DNA from: Pseudomonas batumici
GTDB lineage: Bacteria > Pseudomonadota > Gammaproteobacteria > Pseudomonadales > Pseudomonadaceae
DNA length: 64,000 nt
Direction of reading: 5' to 3'
Assembly (NCBI RefSeq): GCF_000820515.1
Contig: NZ_JXDG01000068.1
Span: 1-64,000, forward strand
Shown here: positions 41,643-50,198 of the stretch, in pieces
How positions within the stretch are numbered: the stretch's first letter is position 1
Layout: the number at the start of each line of letters is the position of its first letter
The notes under the pieces: generated by a model
Database searches by the model: none
Told to the model about the DNA's origin: nothing
Seen by the model: the letters and a program-made list of their open reading frames with translations, nothing else
Position numbers and translations under genes: made by a program

Positions 41643-43073
41643 ATGTCCGCTGAAATCGCCTACCTGCAGGAATTGCAGCCGCAACTGGACCAGCTCCAGC
41701 GCCTGTTTCAAGCGCAGCGCCAGGCCTACGCCGCTCACCCCATGCCTCCCGTCGAGCAACGCCGCCAATGGCTCGCCAGCCTGCAGCGGATGCTCAGTGA
41801 CGAACGGCAGGCCCTGATCGACGCCATCAGCCAGGACTTCGGCAACCGCAGTGCCGATGAAACCCTGCTGGGTGAACTCATGCCCAGCCTGCAGGGCATC
41901 CACCACGCCCGCCAACACCTCAAGCGCTGGATGAAACCGTCACGTCGGCGCGTCGGCCTGGCCTTCCAGCCGGCCTCGGCCAAGGTCGTCTACCAGCCAC
42001 TGGGCGTGGTCGGGGTGATCGTGCCCTGGAACTACCCGCTGTTCCTGTGCATCGGCCCGCTGGTGGGGGCCTTGGCGGCGGGCAACCGGGTGATGCTCAA
42101 GCTCAGCGAGTCGACCCCGGCCACCGGCCTTCTGCTCAAGGAACTGCTGGGCCGGGTATTCCCGGAGGATCAGGTGTGCGTGGTGCTCGGCGAAGCCGAG
42201 ATCGGCATGGCGTTCTCCAGGCTGCCGTTCGATCACCTGCTGTTCACCGGCGCCACCAGCATCGGCCGGCACGTGATGCGCGCGGCAGCGGAAAACCTGA
42301 CCCCGGTGACCCTGGAACTGGGCGGCAAGTCGCCGGCCATCGTCTCCCAGGACGTCCCCCTCAAGGACGCCGCCGAACGCATCGCCTTCGGCAAGACCCT
42401 CAACGCCGGCCAGACCTGCGTGGCACCGGACTACGTGCTGGTACCGGAAGATCGGGTCGGCGCCTTCGTCGAAGCCTACCGCCAGGCCGTGCGCGGGTTC
42501 TATCCGACACTGATCGACAACCCGGACTACACCAGCATTATCAACGACCGCCAACTGGCCCGGCTCAACGGCTACCTCAGCGACGCCACCAGCAAGGGCG
42601 CGCTGCTGATTCCGCTGTTCGACCAGGGCCAGGAGCGGCGCATGGGTCACAGCCTGCTGCTGAACGTCAGCGATGAGATGACGCTGATGCAGGACGAGAT
42701 CTTCGGCCCGCTGCTGCCCATCGTGCCCTACAAGGGCCTGGATGAAGCCTTTGCCTACATCAACCGCCGGCCTCGTCCATTGGCGCTCTACTACTTCGGC
42801 TACAACAAGGCCGAACAGCAACGGGTGCTCGATGAAACCCATTCCGGCGGCGTCTGCCTGAACGACACCCTGCTCCATGTCCCCCAGGAAGACCTGCCCT
42901 TCGGCGGCATCGGTCCCTCGGGCATGGGGCATTACCACGGCCACGAAGGTTTCCTGACCTTCAGCAAGGCCAAGGGGGTGCTGACCAAGCAGCGCTTCAA
43001 CGCGACACGGCTGATCTATCCGCCTTACGGCAAATCGATCCAGAAACTGATCCAGAAGCTGTTCGTCCGTTGA
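41643..43073 (+). CDS. laoC: Aldehyde dehydrogenase, coniferyl-aldehyde/long-chain type (LaoC-like)
   Basis: A 476-residue NAD(P)-dependent aldehyde dehydrogenase. The start at 41643 (MSAEIAYLQELQ) follows AGGAGC. GVVGVIVPWNYPLFLCIGPLVGALAAGNRVMLKLSE binds the cofactor; the catalytic Glu is in TLELGGKSPAIV and the nucleophile Cys in LNAGQTCVAPDYV. Most databases would name it coniferyl aldehyde dehydrogenase. In the Lao system the enzyme oxidises fatty aldehydes formed from long-chain alcohols. It is followed by the small Tat protein and a GMC oxidoreductase. Confidence 0.85.
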   Translation: MSAEIAYLQELQPQLDQLQRLFQAQRQAYAAHPMPPVEQRRQWLASLQRMLSDERQALIDAISQDFGNRSADETLLGELMPSLQGIHHARQHLKRWMKPSRRRVGLAFQPASAKVVYQPLGVVGVIVPWNYPLFLCIGPLVGALAAGNRVMLKLSESTPATGLLLKELLGRVFPEDQVCVVLGEAEIGMAFSRLPFDHLLFTGATSIGRHVMRAAAENLTPVTLELGGKSPAIVSQDVPLKDAAERIAFGKTLNAGQTCVAPDYVLVPEDRVGAFVEAYRQAVRGFYPTLIDNPDYTSIINDRQLARLNGYLSDATSKGALLIPLFDQGQERRMGHSLLLNVSDEMTLMQDEIFGPLLPIVPYKGLDEAFAYINRRPRPLALYYFGYNKAEQQRVLDETHSGGVCLNDTLLHVPQEDLPFGGIGPSGMGHYHGHEGFLTFSKAKGVLTKQRFNATRLIYPPYGKSIQKLIQKLFVR

Positions 43074-43101
43074 TCTTCCACTGCCCAGGTGAATAACAAG
43101 A

Positions 43102-43644
43102 ATGCCAAGCCTGTCCGAATCCCCCGAACTGAGCCGCCGCGGCCTGCTGAAAATCGGCCTGTGCGCCGGCGCCTTCCTCAGCACCGCCGGGCTTGCCGCC
43201 AGCCTCAGCGGCTGCTCCGCAGGCCACCCGGCCAGCGGTTTTGCCGTGCTGCAGGACAATGACCTGCCGTTCTTGCGCGCCCTGATCCCGGTAATGCTCG
43301 AAGGTGCCGTCAGCGCCGAGAAAATGCCCGCCGCCAGCGAACAGACCCTGGCGAGCCTGGACCACAGCCTCAATCACCTGTCGCCGGAAATGCTCAAGCT
43401 GACCCGGCAACTGTTCGACGTACTCGCCATGGGCATCACCCGTGGGCCGCTGACCGGCATCTGGGGACGCTGGGAAAATGCCACCGACACCCAGATCCAC
43501 GCCTTTCTCGAACGCTGGGAAAACAGTTACCTGAGCCTGCTGCGCATGGGCCACGCGTCCCTGCTGCAGTTGGTGATGATGGCCTGGTACAACCGCGCCG
43601 AAGCCTGGGTGCACTGCGGTTATCCCGGACCGCCGAAAATCTGA
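43102..43644 (+). CDS. laoB: Small Tat-exported lipoprotein-like protein (LaoB-like)
   Basis: A 180-residue protein with twin-arginine signal SRRGLLKIG (residues 10-18), a hydrophobic stretch and a lipobox-like LSGC (Cys near residue 38). It should be exported folded and perhaps lipid-anchored. The rest is helical, with FLRALIPVMLEG and WENATDTQIHAFLERWE. Small Tat proteins of this kind act as partners for GMC dehydrogenases, like the gluconate dehydrogenase gamma subunit. Between laoC and laoA, which matches PA0365. Precise role is inferred. Confidence 0.75.
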   Translation: MPSLSESPELSRRGLLKIGLCAGAFLSTAGLAASLSGCSAGHPASGFAVLQDNDLPFLRALIPVMLEGAVSAEKMPAASEQTLASLDHSLNHLSPEMLKLTRQLFDVLAMGITRGPLTGIWGRWENATDTQIHAFLERWENSYLSLLRMGHASLLQLVMMAWYNRAEAWVHCGYPGPPKI

Positions 43645-43713
43645 CCCCTCGGCTGGATGCCCCCCCATTCAGCGCCCCGAACATCCCGAAAACAACAAGA
43701 AAAGAGGCTGTGC

Positions 43714-45309
43714 ATGCCTGTACCCGATCTGTTTCGCGAAGGCCTGGCCCGAGGCTGGAAAACCTACAACGGTGCCCGCCTGGATCAGGACCTGACGCTG
43801 GAGGCCGATGTCGCCATCATCGGCAGCGGCGCGGGCGGCGGCACCACCGCCGAAATCCTCAGTGCCGCCGGCTACAAGGTCCTGCTGATCGAGGAAGGCC
43901 CGCTGAAAACCAGCAGCGACTTCAAGATGCTCGAGGACGAGGCCTACACCAGCCTCTACCAGGAAGGCATCGGGCGCATGAGCAAGGACGGCGCCATCAC
44001 CATCCTCCAGGGCCGCGCAGTCGGCGGCGGCACGCTGATCAACTGGACCTCCAGCTTTCGCACCCCGGAACAGACCCTCGAACACTGGGCCAGGGAGCAC
44101 AACGTCATAGGCCACAGCAGCGCCGAGATGGCGCCCTGGTTCGAGCAAATGGAGCAACGCCTGGGCGTCGCCCCCTGGATCATACCGCCCAATGCCAACA
44201 ACGACGTGATCCGCAAGGGCTGCGAAGCCCTCGGCTACAGCTGGAAAGTCATCCCGCGCAACGTCCGCGGCTGCTGGAACCTGGGTTACTGCGGCATGGG
44301 CTGCCCGACCAATGCCAAGCAGTCGATGCTGGTCACCAGCATTCCCGCGACCCTGGAGAAAGGTGGCGAACTCCTCTATCTGGCGCGGGCCGAGCGCCTG
44401 CAGATCGAAGGCGACCAGGTCACCGGCCTGCTCTGTACAGGAATGGACGAACGCTGTGTGGCCCCCAATGGCCGGACCATCAAGGTCAAGGCCCGGCACT
44501 ACGTGCTGGCGGGGGGCGGGATCAACAGCCCGGGACTGCTGTTGCGCTCCAGGGCACCGGATCCCGGTGGCCGACTGGGCAAACGTACCTTCCTGCACCT
44601 GGTGAGTTTCTCCGCCGGGCAGTTTTCCGAGGTCATCAATCCGTTTTACGGCGCCCCCCAATCGATCTATTGCGACCACTTCCAGTGGAAAGCCGGTGTC
44701 ACCGGGCCCATGTCCTACAAACTCGAAGTCCCGCCCCTGCAACCGGCGCTGGCCAGCACCCTGCTGGGTGGCTTCGGCACGCAAAGCGCCCTGCGCATGG
44801 AGCAACTGCCCCACACCCACATGATGCTGGCGCTGATGCGCGACGGCTTCCACCCGGACAGCCCCGGCGGCAGCGTGGAATTGCACGGCGACGGCACGCC
44901 GGCGCTCGACTACCCGGTTTCCACCTATGCCTGGGAGGGCCTGCGCCGGGCGTACCACAGCATGGCCGAGATCCAATTCGCGGCGGGCGCCAAGTCGGTG
45001 CTGCCGCTGCACGCCGATGCCGACTACGCCAACACCCTGGCCAAGGCCCGGGAACAGATCGATGGGTTGAGCCTGGAGCTGTACCGCACGCGCCTCGGCA
45101 GCGCCCACGTCATGGGCGGTTGCGCCATGGGCGAAGACCCGAAAAGCGCCGTCGCCGACAGCCTGGGCCGTCATCATCAACTGCGCAACCTGTCGATCCA
45201 CGACGGCTCGCTGTTCCCCACCAGCATAGGCGCCAACCCACAGCTTTCGATCTACGGACTGACGGCGCAGTTGGCGAGCGCCCTCGCGCGGCGCTTGAAA
45301 AACCCGTGA
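43714..45309 (+). CDS. laoA: GMC-family FAD oxidoreductase (LaoA-like alcohol dehydrogenase)
   Basis: A 531-residue flavoprotein. The start at 43714 follows GAGG (43704-43707). The FAD-binding fold begins ADVAIIGSGAGGGTTAEIL (residues 31-49), with AVGGGTLINWTSSF, NLGYCGMGCPTNAKQSML, YVLAGGGINSPGLLL and the C-terminal GGCAMGEDPKSAVAD and DGSLFPTSIGANPQLSIYGL. The product fits oxidation of long-chain alcohols at the membrane together with the Tat partner, feeding aldehyde to the dehydrogenase upstream. Gene order matches PA0364. No signal peptide of its own is evident; export with the partner is possible. Confidence 0.82.
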   Translation: MPVPDLFREGLARGWKTYNGARLDQDLTLEADVAIIGSGAGGGTTAEILSAAGYKVLLIEEGPLKTSSDFKMLEDEAYTSLYQEGIGRMSKDGAITILQGRAVGGGTLINWTSSFRTPEQTLEHWAREHNVIGHSSAEMAPWFEQMEQRLGVAPWIIPPNANNDVIRKGCEALGYSWKVIPRNVRGCWNLGYCGMGCPTNAKQSMLVTSIPATLEKGGELLYLARAERLQIEGDQVTGLLCTGMDERCVAPNGRTIKVKARHYVLAGGGINSPGLLLRSRAPDPGGRLGKRTFLHLVSFSAGQFSEVINPFYGAPQSIYCDHFQWKAGVTGPMSYKLEVPPLQPALASTLLGGFGTQSALRMEQLPHTHMMLALMRDGFHPDSPGGSVELHGDGTPALDYPVSTYAWEGLRRAYHSMAEIQFAAGAKSVLPLHADADYANTLAKAREQIDGLSLELYRTRLGSAHVMGGCAMGEDPKSAVADSLGRHHQLRNLSIHDGSLFPTSIGANPQLSIYGLTAQLASALARRLKNP

Positions 45310-45426
45310 AAAAGAGGACTATTCGCTGCGTCTATAGTGCTTTCTTCCCGGAATCCTGACTTGGCCGACCGGAAAGGCTGCGCTACCATCCGACTCCCGC
45401 AAACGGACACCCGCCAGGACGACGCG

Positions 45427-45906
45427 ATGAACCGAGTGTTGTACCCAGGTACCTTCGACCCGATTACCAAGGGTCATGGCGACTTGGTCGAGCGCGCCGC
45501 GCGCCTGTTCGACCACGTGATCATCGCCGTGGCCGCCAGCCCGAAGAAAAACCCGCTGTTTCCTCTGGAGCAACGTGTGGAACTGGCCCGCGAGGTCACC
45601 AAGCACCTGCCCAACGTGGAAGTGGTGGGCTTTTCCACCCTGCTGGCGCATTTCGCCAAGGAACAGAACGCCAACGTCTTCCTGCGCGGCCTGCGCGCCG
45701 TGTCGGACTTCGAATACGAGTTCCAGCTGGCGAACATGAACCGCCAACTGGCCCCGGACGTCGAAAGCCTGTTCCTGACGCCGTCGGAGCGTTATTCGTT
45801 CATTTCGTCGACATTGGTCCGTGAAATCGCGGCCCTGGGTGGCGATATCACCAAGTTCGTCCACCCGGCGGTGGCCGACGCGCTGACCCTGCGCTTCAAG
45901 AAATAA
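45427..45906 (+). CDS. coaD: Phosphopantetheine adenylyltransferase
   Basis: A 159-residue nucleotidyltransferase for the fourth step of coenzyme A synthesis. The ATG at 45427 (MNRVLYPGTFDPITKGHGDL) shows the T/HxGH nucleotide motif. FLRGLRAVSDFEYEFQLANMNRQL is the pantetheine site, and YSFISSTLVREIAALGGDI is the ISSS-like adenylyl site. Standard length. It stands 117 bases after the GMC gene. Confidence 0.97.
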   Translation: MNRVLYPGTFDPITKGHGDLVERAARLFDHVIIAVAASPKKNPLFPLEQRVELAREVTKHLPNVEVVGFSTLLAHFAKEQNANVFLRGLRAVSDFEYEFQLANMNRQLAPDVESLFLTPSERYSFISSTLVREIAALGGDITKFVHPAVADALTLRFKK

Positions 45907-46042
45907 CGTCCCGCGCAAGCCTTGTCGACGGCGGCCATGACGGTCGCCCCGACGTGCGCGCGTGCACTGCGCGCGCCAATGCGGCACAATTGGTACATTA
46001 GTTTTCATGTCGCCCGGGCCTGTCGTCCGGGCCGGAGTGCCC

Positions 46043-46294
46043 ATGTCCCTGATCATCACCGACGACTGCATCAACTGCGACGTCTGCGAACCCGAGTGCC
46101 CGAACGCGGCCATTTCCCAAGGCGAAGAGATCTACGTGATCGACCCGAACCTGTGCACCCAGTGCGTGGGCCACTACGACGAGCCGCAATGCCAGCAGGT
46201 CTGTCCGGTGGACTGCATCCCACTGGATGAAGCCCATCCGGAAACCGAAGCCGAGTTGATGGCCAAGTACCGCAGGATCACCGGTAAGGCCTGA
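46043..46294 (+). CDS. fdx: YfhL-type ferredoxin with two 4Fe-4S clusters
   Basis: An 83-residue Alvin-type ferredoxin. Start at 46043 after GGAG; MSLIITDDCINCDVCEPECPNAAI gives the first cluster set (CxxCxxCxxxCP), and LCTQCVGHYDEPQCQQVCPVDCI gives the second, with the insertion between Cys residues that marks this YfhL/Alvin group. A C-terminal helix follows. It is an electron carrier for unknown partners; in Pseudomonas it is encoded next to coaD. Confidence 0.93.
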   Translation: MSLIITDDCINCDVCEPECPNAAISQGEEIYVIDPNLCTQCVGHYDEPQCQQVCPVDCIPLDEAHPETEAELMAKYRRITGKA

Positions 46295-46302
46295 TCCACC
46301 AT

Positions 46303-46326
46303 TGTAGGAGCGAGTTAGCGCCTACA
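46303..46326. repeat. Shrunken REP / hairpin after fdx
   Basis: TGTAGG and CCTACA ends close a 12-base interior AGCGAGTTAGCG. It begins like a REP (TGTAGGAGCGAG) but the core is deleted, so it is probably a decayed copy. It could act as a weak terminator between the ferredoxin gene and the convergent gene. Confidence 0.6.
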
Positions 46327-46334
46327 AACGCAGA

Positions 46335-46673
46335 TCAGTGGTCGCCGTCGAAGCCTTCGGCTGTGCAGCCCAGGCAACGGGCAAAGGCCGCCTTCCCGGG
46401 GGCGAGCACCAGCGCCTTGCCCGCGTTGCCTACCCCATCGACACCGCCGAACACGGTAAACGGCAACGACACCACGAACACCGCCGTGCCGATCAGGGTC
46501 GCGCCCACCAGCAAGGGGCGGGCCACCAACAGGTCGCCGATCATCGCATAGGCCGGCGGATTCTGGATCTTGTAGGTCGGATCGCCGCTGCTGCCATCGT
46601 CCGCCAGAACCGGCAACGCTTGCAGGCCGAAACTCAGGGCCACAACCAGGGCCAGGATGCGAAACGGGTTCAT
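46335..46673 (-). CDS. Small exported/membrane protein of unknown function
   Basis: A 112-residue protein. The signal peptide is MNPFRILALVVALSFGLQALPVLA (cleavage near residue 24). A hydrophobic helix follows later (LLVGATLIGTAVFVVSLPFTVFGG), so it may be anchored in the inner membrane. Near the C-terminus it has two Cys in ARCLGCTAEG. It belongs to a group near mutM in Pseudomonas that databases sometimes call a multidrug transporter, for which I see no support. Confidence 0.75.
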   Translation of the reverse strand: MNPFRILALVVALSFGLQALPVLADDGSSGDPTYKIQNPPAYAMIGDLLVARPLLVGATLIGTAVFVVSLPFTVFGGVDGVGNAGKALVLAPGKAAFARCLGCTAEGFDGDH

Positions 46674-46742
46674 GGCACTATCCTTCAACAAGGCAATGGA
46701 TGGCAAAGTCTTAACTATAACAGCGTCCGCACGCTTGTCAGG

Positions 46743-47555
46743 TCAGCTCTGGCAGCGCGGGCAATACACGCTGGCCCGTTGCCCCAGGCGAATCTCGCGC
46801 AAACCGCTGCCACAGACCTTGCAGTGCTCGCCGCCACGCCCGTAGACGAACAGTTCCTGCTGGAAGTAGCCGGGCTGGCCGTCGCCGCCGATAAAGTCGC
46901 GCAACGTGGTGCCGCCACGCTCGATGGCCGCAGCCAGGATGCGCTTGATTTCGATCGCCAGCGCCAGGTAACGCCCCCGCGAGATGCTCCCGGCCTCGCG
47001 ACGCGGGTCGATGCCGGCAGCGAACAGGGCCTCGGTCGCGTAGATATTGCCGACCCCCACCACCACCGCGTTATCCATGATGAACGGCTTCACCGCCATG
47101 GAACGCTTGCGCGACAGCTGGAACAGCCGCTCGCCATCGAACAGATCGGTCAGCGGCTCCGGCCCCAGGTGCACCAGCAACTCGTGATGGAGTGGATCGA
47201 GGCTCCAGAGCATCGCCCCGAAGCGCCGCGGATCGGTGTAGCGCAGTGCCAGCCCGGACTCCAGCTCGATATCCACATGCTCATGCTTGAGCGCCGGCAG
47301 GCCGGCTTCCACCAGTCGCAGATTGCCCGACATCCCCAGATGACTGATCAACGTACCCACCTCGGCATTGATCAGCAGGTACTTGGCCCGCCGCTCCACT
47401 TGCACGATGCGTTGCCCGGACAGGCGCGCATCGAGGTCCTCCGGGATCGGCCAGCGCAGCCGGCGGTCGCGCACGATCACCCGACTGACCCGCTGGCCTT
47501 CCAGATGGGGCGCGATACCGCGCCGGGTGGTTTCGACTTCAGGTAATTCAGGCAT
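46743..47555 (-). CDS. mutM: Formamidopyrimidine-DNA glycosylase
   Basis: A 270-residue base-excision repair enzyme that removes 8-oxoguanine and FaPy lesions. It begins MPELPEVETTRRGI, with the catalytic N-terminal Pro and Glu. The H2TH helix has GVGNIYATEALFAAGIDP, and the C-terminal zinc finger is CKVCGSGLREIRLGQRASVYCPRCQ (CxxC...CxxC). Standard length. On the minus strand it follows the HDOD gene after 49 bases. Confidence 0.97.
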   Translation of the reverse strand: MPELPEVETTRRGIAPHLEGQRVSRVIVRDRRLRWPIPEDLDARLSGQRIVQVERRAKYLLINAEVGTLISHLGMSGNLRLVEAGLPALKHEHVDIELESGLALRYTDPRRFGAMLWSLDPLHHELLVHLGPEPLTDLFDGERLFQLSRKRSMAVKPFIMDNAVVVGVGNIYATEALFAAGIDPRREAGSISRGRYLALAIEIKRILAAAIERGGTTLRDFIGGDGQPGYFQQELFVYGRGGEHCKVCGSGLREIRLGQRASVYCPRCQS

Positions 47556-47604
47556 GCTGGCCCCAGGTCAGGCGATAACGGGCTCGGCGACGGTGCTCGA
47601 ACGC

Positions 47605-48471
47605 TTAGTGAGTGCCGAGCTCGCGGATGTTTTCCCTGAGGTTCTCGAAGTCGTAGTCGGACAGGCCGACATAATCGAGCACCAGAGGGCCGATGGTGTT
47701 CCACTCGTGGTCTTCGGTCTGGTTGCCCAGCACCCGATGGGACGCGCAGATGTGTTCGGCCATTTTCAGGATTGCCAGCAGGTTCTTCAACTGGCTGTTG
47801 CGGGTCGACTCGTCGCTGAAGATCGCCAGGGCGTTGTGGTGATTGGCGATGGCGTTGGTCACATGCTCCGGCAGGCGCCAGGACTTGGCGGTGTAGTAGC
47901 CGACCACTGCGTGGTTGGTATTCAACTCGGCGTTTTCCGTGTCCACCACGCGCTGTTCCGGGCCGGCATTGGCGTAGGCCCGCTCCAGCACCGACATATA
48001 GTCGGGGAAGCGCTTGATCATCAGCGGAATGCCGCAATCGTGGAACAGCCCCAGGGCATAGGACTCATCGACCGCCTGGCCGCCGGTACGCTTGGCCAGG
48101 GTCAGGCTGGTCATGGCCACATCCTGGGCGGTGTCCCAGAAACGATTGAGAGTCACGATGGTTTCGTCGGCCATCTCGCCCTTGATCGACTGCGCGTTGA
48201 TCAGGTTGATGATCGAACGGCTGCCCAGCAGATTCACCGCGCGCTGGATCGAAGCGATCTTGTTCGACAGGCCGTAATAGGGCGAGTTGACGAGTTTCAG
48301 CAATGCACCGGAGAGGCCGGGATCCTGACTGATCAACCGGGCGATCACCTCCAGATCCGGGTCCGGCATGTACTGCTCCATCTGCAAATCCACCATGATT
48401 TGCGGTTGAGGCGGCACGCTGATGCCTTGCAGGGCCTGCTGGATCTGTTCGGGTGAAAGTTCTTGGGACAT
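47605..48471 (-). CDS. HDOD-domain protein
   Basis: A 288-residue protein with an HDOD domain, the variant of HD phosphohydrolases without metal residues, usually used for signalling. MSQELSPEQIQQALQGISVP is the start at 48471; VIARLISQDPGLSGALLKLVNSPYYGLSNKIASIQRAVNLLGSRSI is the classic HDOD stretch. LFHDCGIPLMIKRFPDYM and YYTAKSWRLPEHVTNAIANHH follow. Some pseudomonads use such proteins in motility or cyclic-di-GMP pathways, but no partner is encoded here. Confidence 0.88.
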   Translation of the reverse strand: MSQELSPEQIQQALQGISVPPQPQIMVDLQMEQYMPDPDLEVIARLISQDPGLSGALLKLVNSPYYGLSNKIASIQRAVNLLGSRSIINLINAQSIKGEMADETIVTLNRFWDTAQDVAMTSLTLAKRTGGQAVDESYALGLFHDCGIPLMIKRFPDYMSVLERAYANAGPEQRVVDTENAELNTNHAVVGYYTAKSWRLPEHVTNAIANHHNALAIFSDESTRNSQLKNLLAILKMAEHICASHRVLGNQTEDHEWNTIGPLVLDYVGLSDYDFENLRENIRELGTH

Positions 48472-48615
48472 GAGTACAAACTCCGGGCGAGCGGACGATT
48501 CTAGCGGAAAACCTGTACGGCATGGGCCGAGTGTACAAACGCTTACATGAAACATCCCACGCCGGGAACACCGAACTCCCGCTATAATTCCGCTCTTTTT
48601 TCCCGGAGCGACGTC

Positions 48616-49812
48616 ATGTCCCTGCCTAGCCTACGCCTTAAAGCCAACGCCGACCGACGCCTGCGCGCCGGTCACCTGTGGGTCTACAGCAACGAAATCG
48701 ACGTGGCGGCCACCCCGCTCCATGGCTTCAAGGCCGGCGACCAGGCCGTGCTGGAAGCCGCCGGCGGCAAGCCGCTGGGCATCGTCGCCATGAGCCCGAA
48801 CAACCTGATCTGCGCCCGCCTGCTGTCACGCGACAGCAAGTTGCCGCTGGACAAGTCCCTGCTGGTGCACCGCCTCAACGTGGCCCTGTCGCTGCGCGAG
48901 CGGCTGTTCGACAAGCCGTTCTATCGCCTGGTCTATGGCGATTCCGACCTGCTGCCGGGGCTGGTGGTGGATCGTTTCGGCGATATTCTGGTGGTCCAGC
49001 TCGCCTCGGCGGCCATGGAACAGCACAAGGACGAAGTGATCGCGGCGCTGGTCCAAGTCCTGAAACCGAGCGGCATCCTGTTCAAGAACGACTCCGCGGC
49101 CCGCGACGCCGAAGGTCTTGAGCGTTATGTCGAGACCGTATTCGGCCTGGTGCCGGAGTGGGTAGCCCTGGAAGAGAACGGCGTGAAGTTCGAAGCGCCG
49201 GTGATGGAAGGCCAGAAGACCGGCTGGTTCTACGATCACCGCATGAACCGTGCGCGCCTGGCGCCGTATGCCAAGGGCAAGCGGGTGCTGGACCTGTTCA
49301 GTTATATCGGCGGCTGGGGCGTGCAGGCGGCGGCTTTCGGTGCCAGCGAAGTGTTCTGCGTCGATGCCTCGGGCTTTGCCCTGGACGGTGTGGAACGTAA
49401 CGCGGCGTTGAACGGTTTTGCCGAGAAGATGACCTGCATCGAAGGTGACGTGTTCGAAGCCTTGAAGGAACTGAAGGCCTCCGAAGAGCGTTTCGACGTG
49501 ATCGTGGCCGACCCGCCCGCCTTCATCAAGCGCAAGAAAGACCTGAAGAACGGCGAAGGCGCCTACCGCCGCCTGAACGAGCAGGCCATGCGCCTGTTGA
49601 GCAAGGACGGCATCCTGGTCAGCGCCTCGTGCTCGATGCATCTGCCGGAAGATGACCTGCAGAACATCCTGCTCACCAGCGCCCGTCACCTGGACCGCAA
49701 TATCCAATTGCTGGAACGCGGCGGCCAGGGCCCGGACCATCCGGTACACCCGGCGATCCCGGAAACACGCTATATCAAGAGCATTATTTGCCGGTTGTTG
49801 CCTAACAGCTAA
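48616..49812 (+). CDS. RlmI-type 23S rRNA (cytosine-C5) methyltransferase
   Basis: A 398-residue protein with an N-terminal PUA domain (LRLKANADRRLRAGHLWVYSNEI) and a class I methyltransferase domain. Motif I is RVLDLFSYIGGWGVQAAAFGA; motif IV is FDVIVADPPAFIKRKKDLKNG; the Cys in VSASCSMHL fits the C5-methyl chemistry. The start at 48616 follows CCCGGAGCG. The final 105 bases are repeated at 53576-53680, after the accessory region, so this stop marks its left border. A 12-bp perfect hairpin follows the stop. Confidence 0.9.
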   Translation: MSLPSLRLKANADRRLRAGHLWVYSNEIDVAATPLHGFKAGDQAVLEAAGGKPLGIVAMSPNNLICARLLSRDSKLPLDKSLLVHRLNVALSLRERLFDKPFYRLVYGDSDLLPGLVVDRFGDILVVQLASAAMEQHKDEVIAALVQVLKPSGILFKNDSAARDAEGLERYVETVFGLVPEWVALEENGVKFEAPVMEGQKTGWFYDHRMNRARLAPYAKGKRVLDLFSYIGGWGVQAAAFGASEVFCVDASGFALDGVERNAALNGFAEKMTCIEGDVFEALKELKASEERFDVIVADPPAFIKRKKDLKNGEGAYRRLNEQAMRLLSKDGILVSASCSMHLPEDDLQNILLTSARHLDRNIQLLERGGQGPDHPVHPAIPETRYIKSIICRLLPNS

Positions 49813-49820
49813 CTTTCTGC

Positions 49821-49846
49821 GGCGCGGAGCAGCCCTGCTCCGCGCC
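49821..49846 (+). terminator. Hairpin after the RlmI-type gene
   Basis: GGCGCGGAGCAG (49821-49832) and CTGCTCCGCGCC (49835-49846) pair perfectly around CC, 9 bases after the stop. Only a short TT follows, so this is a probable but not classical terminator. The duplicated gene end at 53576 lacks it. Confidence 0.65.
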
Positions 49847-49856
49847 TTGCGGATAA

Positions 49857-49960
49857 TTAAATACCCACCCCCACTCCTCATTCAAACACGTCCCCACTCA
49901 ACCACACCTCTTACAACACACATGCGTCAAACTTACACTCATAACAACAAAAACACATAA
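49857..49960 (+). other. Guanine-poor, A/C-rich leader stretch
   Basis: About 100 bases carry almost no G on the plus strand (four or so), with runs such as ACCCACCCCCACTCC and AACAACAAAAACACA. There is no convincing gene; a 12-codon frame at 49922 has no ribosome site. The rest of the space to 50119 holds the operon promoter region and the inverted repeats listed separately. Confidence 0.6.
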
Positions 49961-50055
49961 AGCGTCCTACGCGACAAAGATCCCCCTTACAAAATTACTG
50001 GATGTTTCCTACTTACTTTTCCCTTGCCAACAACCACAACCAAACTACTATTGAG

Positions 50056-50078
50056 TTAGTCATTTCACAAATGACTAA
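50056..50078 (+). promoter_or_regulatory. Perfect 10-bp inverted repeat upstream of the peptide gene
   Basis: TTAGTCATTT (50056-50065) and AAATGACTAA (50069-50078) pair perfectly around CAC. It is 42 bases before the peptide start. A second outer pair, TTGAGTT (50051-50057) and AACTCAA (50100-50106), surrounds it and ends right before the ribosome site GGAG (50108-50111). It may be an operator or, as RNA, a leader fold that affects access to the ribosome site. Confidence 0.5.
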
Positions 50079-50119
50079 AACCAGCAGCATCAGCTATTCA
50101 ACTCAATGGAGTAACACTC

Positions 50120-50191
50120 ATGAAAAAAATCAATCTGGAAGCCAAAAAGATCGCCAACCTTCACTGCCTGGTAGCAACCAAGCAGCGCTAA
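50120..50191 (+). CDS. 23-residue peptide, candidate precursor of a modified peptide
   Basis: A very short frame, MKKINLEAKKIANLHCLVATKQR in 23 codons when written out (first half MKKINLEAKKIANLH, then CLVATKQR). GGAG lies eight bases before the ATG, a good ribosome site. The N-terminal half is Lys-rich and helix-prone, like a leader; the C-terminal half holds the only Cys, directly after His. It is followed by a strong hairpin and then the SagB-like gene, the classic spacing for a ribosomal peptide and its modifying enzymes. Whether it is really translated and modified is inference; a frame this short could occur by chance. Confidence 0.5.
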   Translation: MKKINLEAKKIANLHCLVATKQR

Positions 50192-50198
50192 TATCAAT

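Noticed and set aside
43710..45359. 549-codon alternative plus-strand frame over the GMC gene
   Set aside because: It is a frame-shifted reading of laoA; the FAD motif is only in the other frame.
46335..46673. Multidrug transporter annotation for the small gene after the ferredoxin
   Set aside because: Only one signal segment and one further hydrophobic stretch are present; no transporter family pattern.
49922..49960. A 12-codon frame in the guanine-poor leader
   Set aside because: No ribosome site and too short to support.
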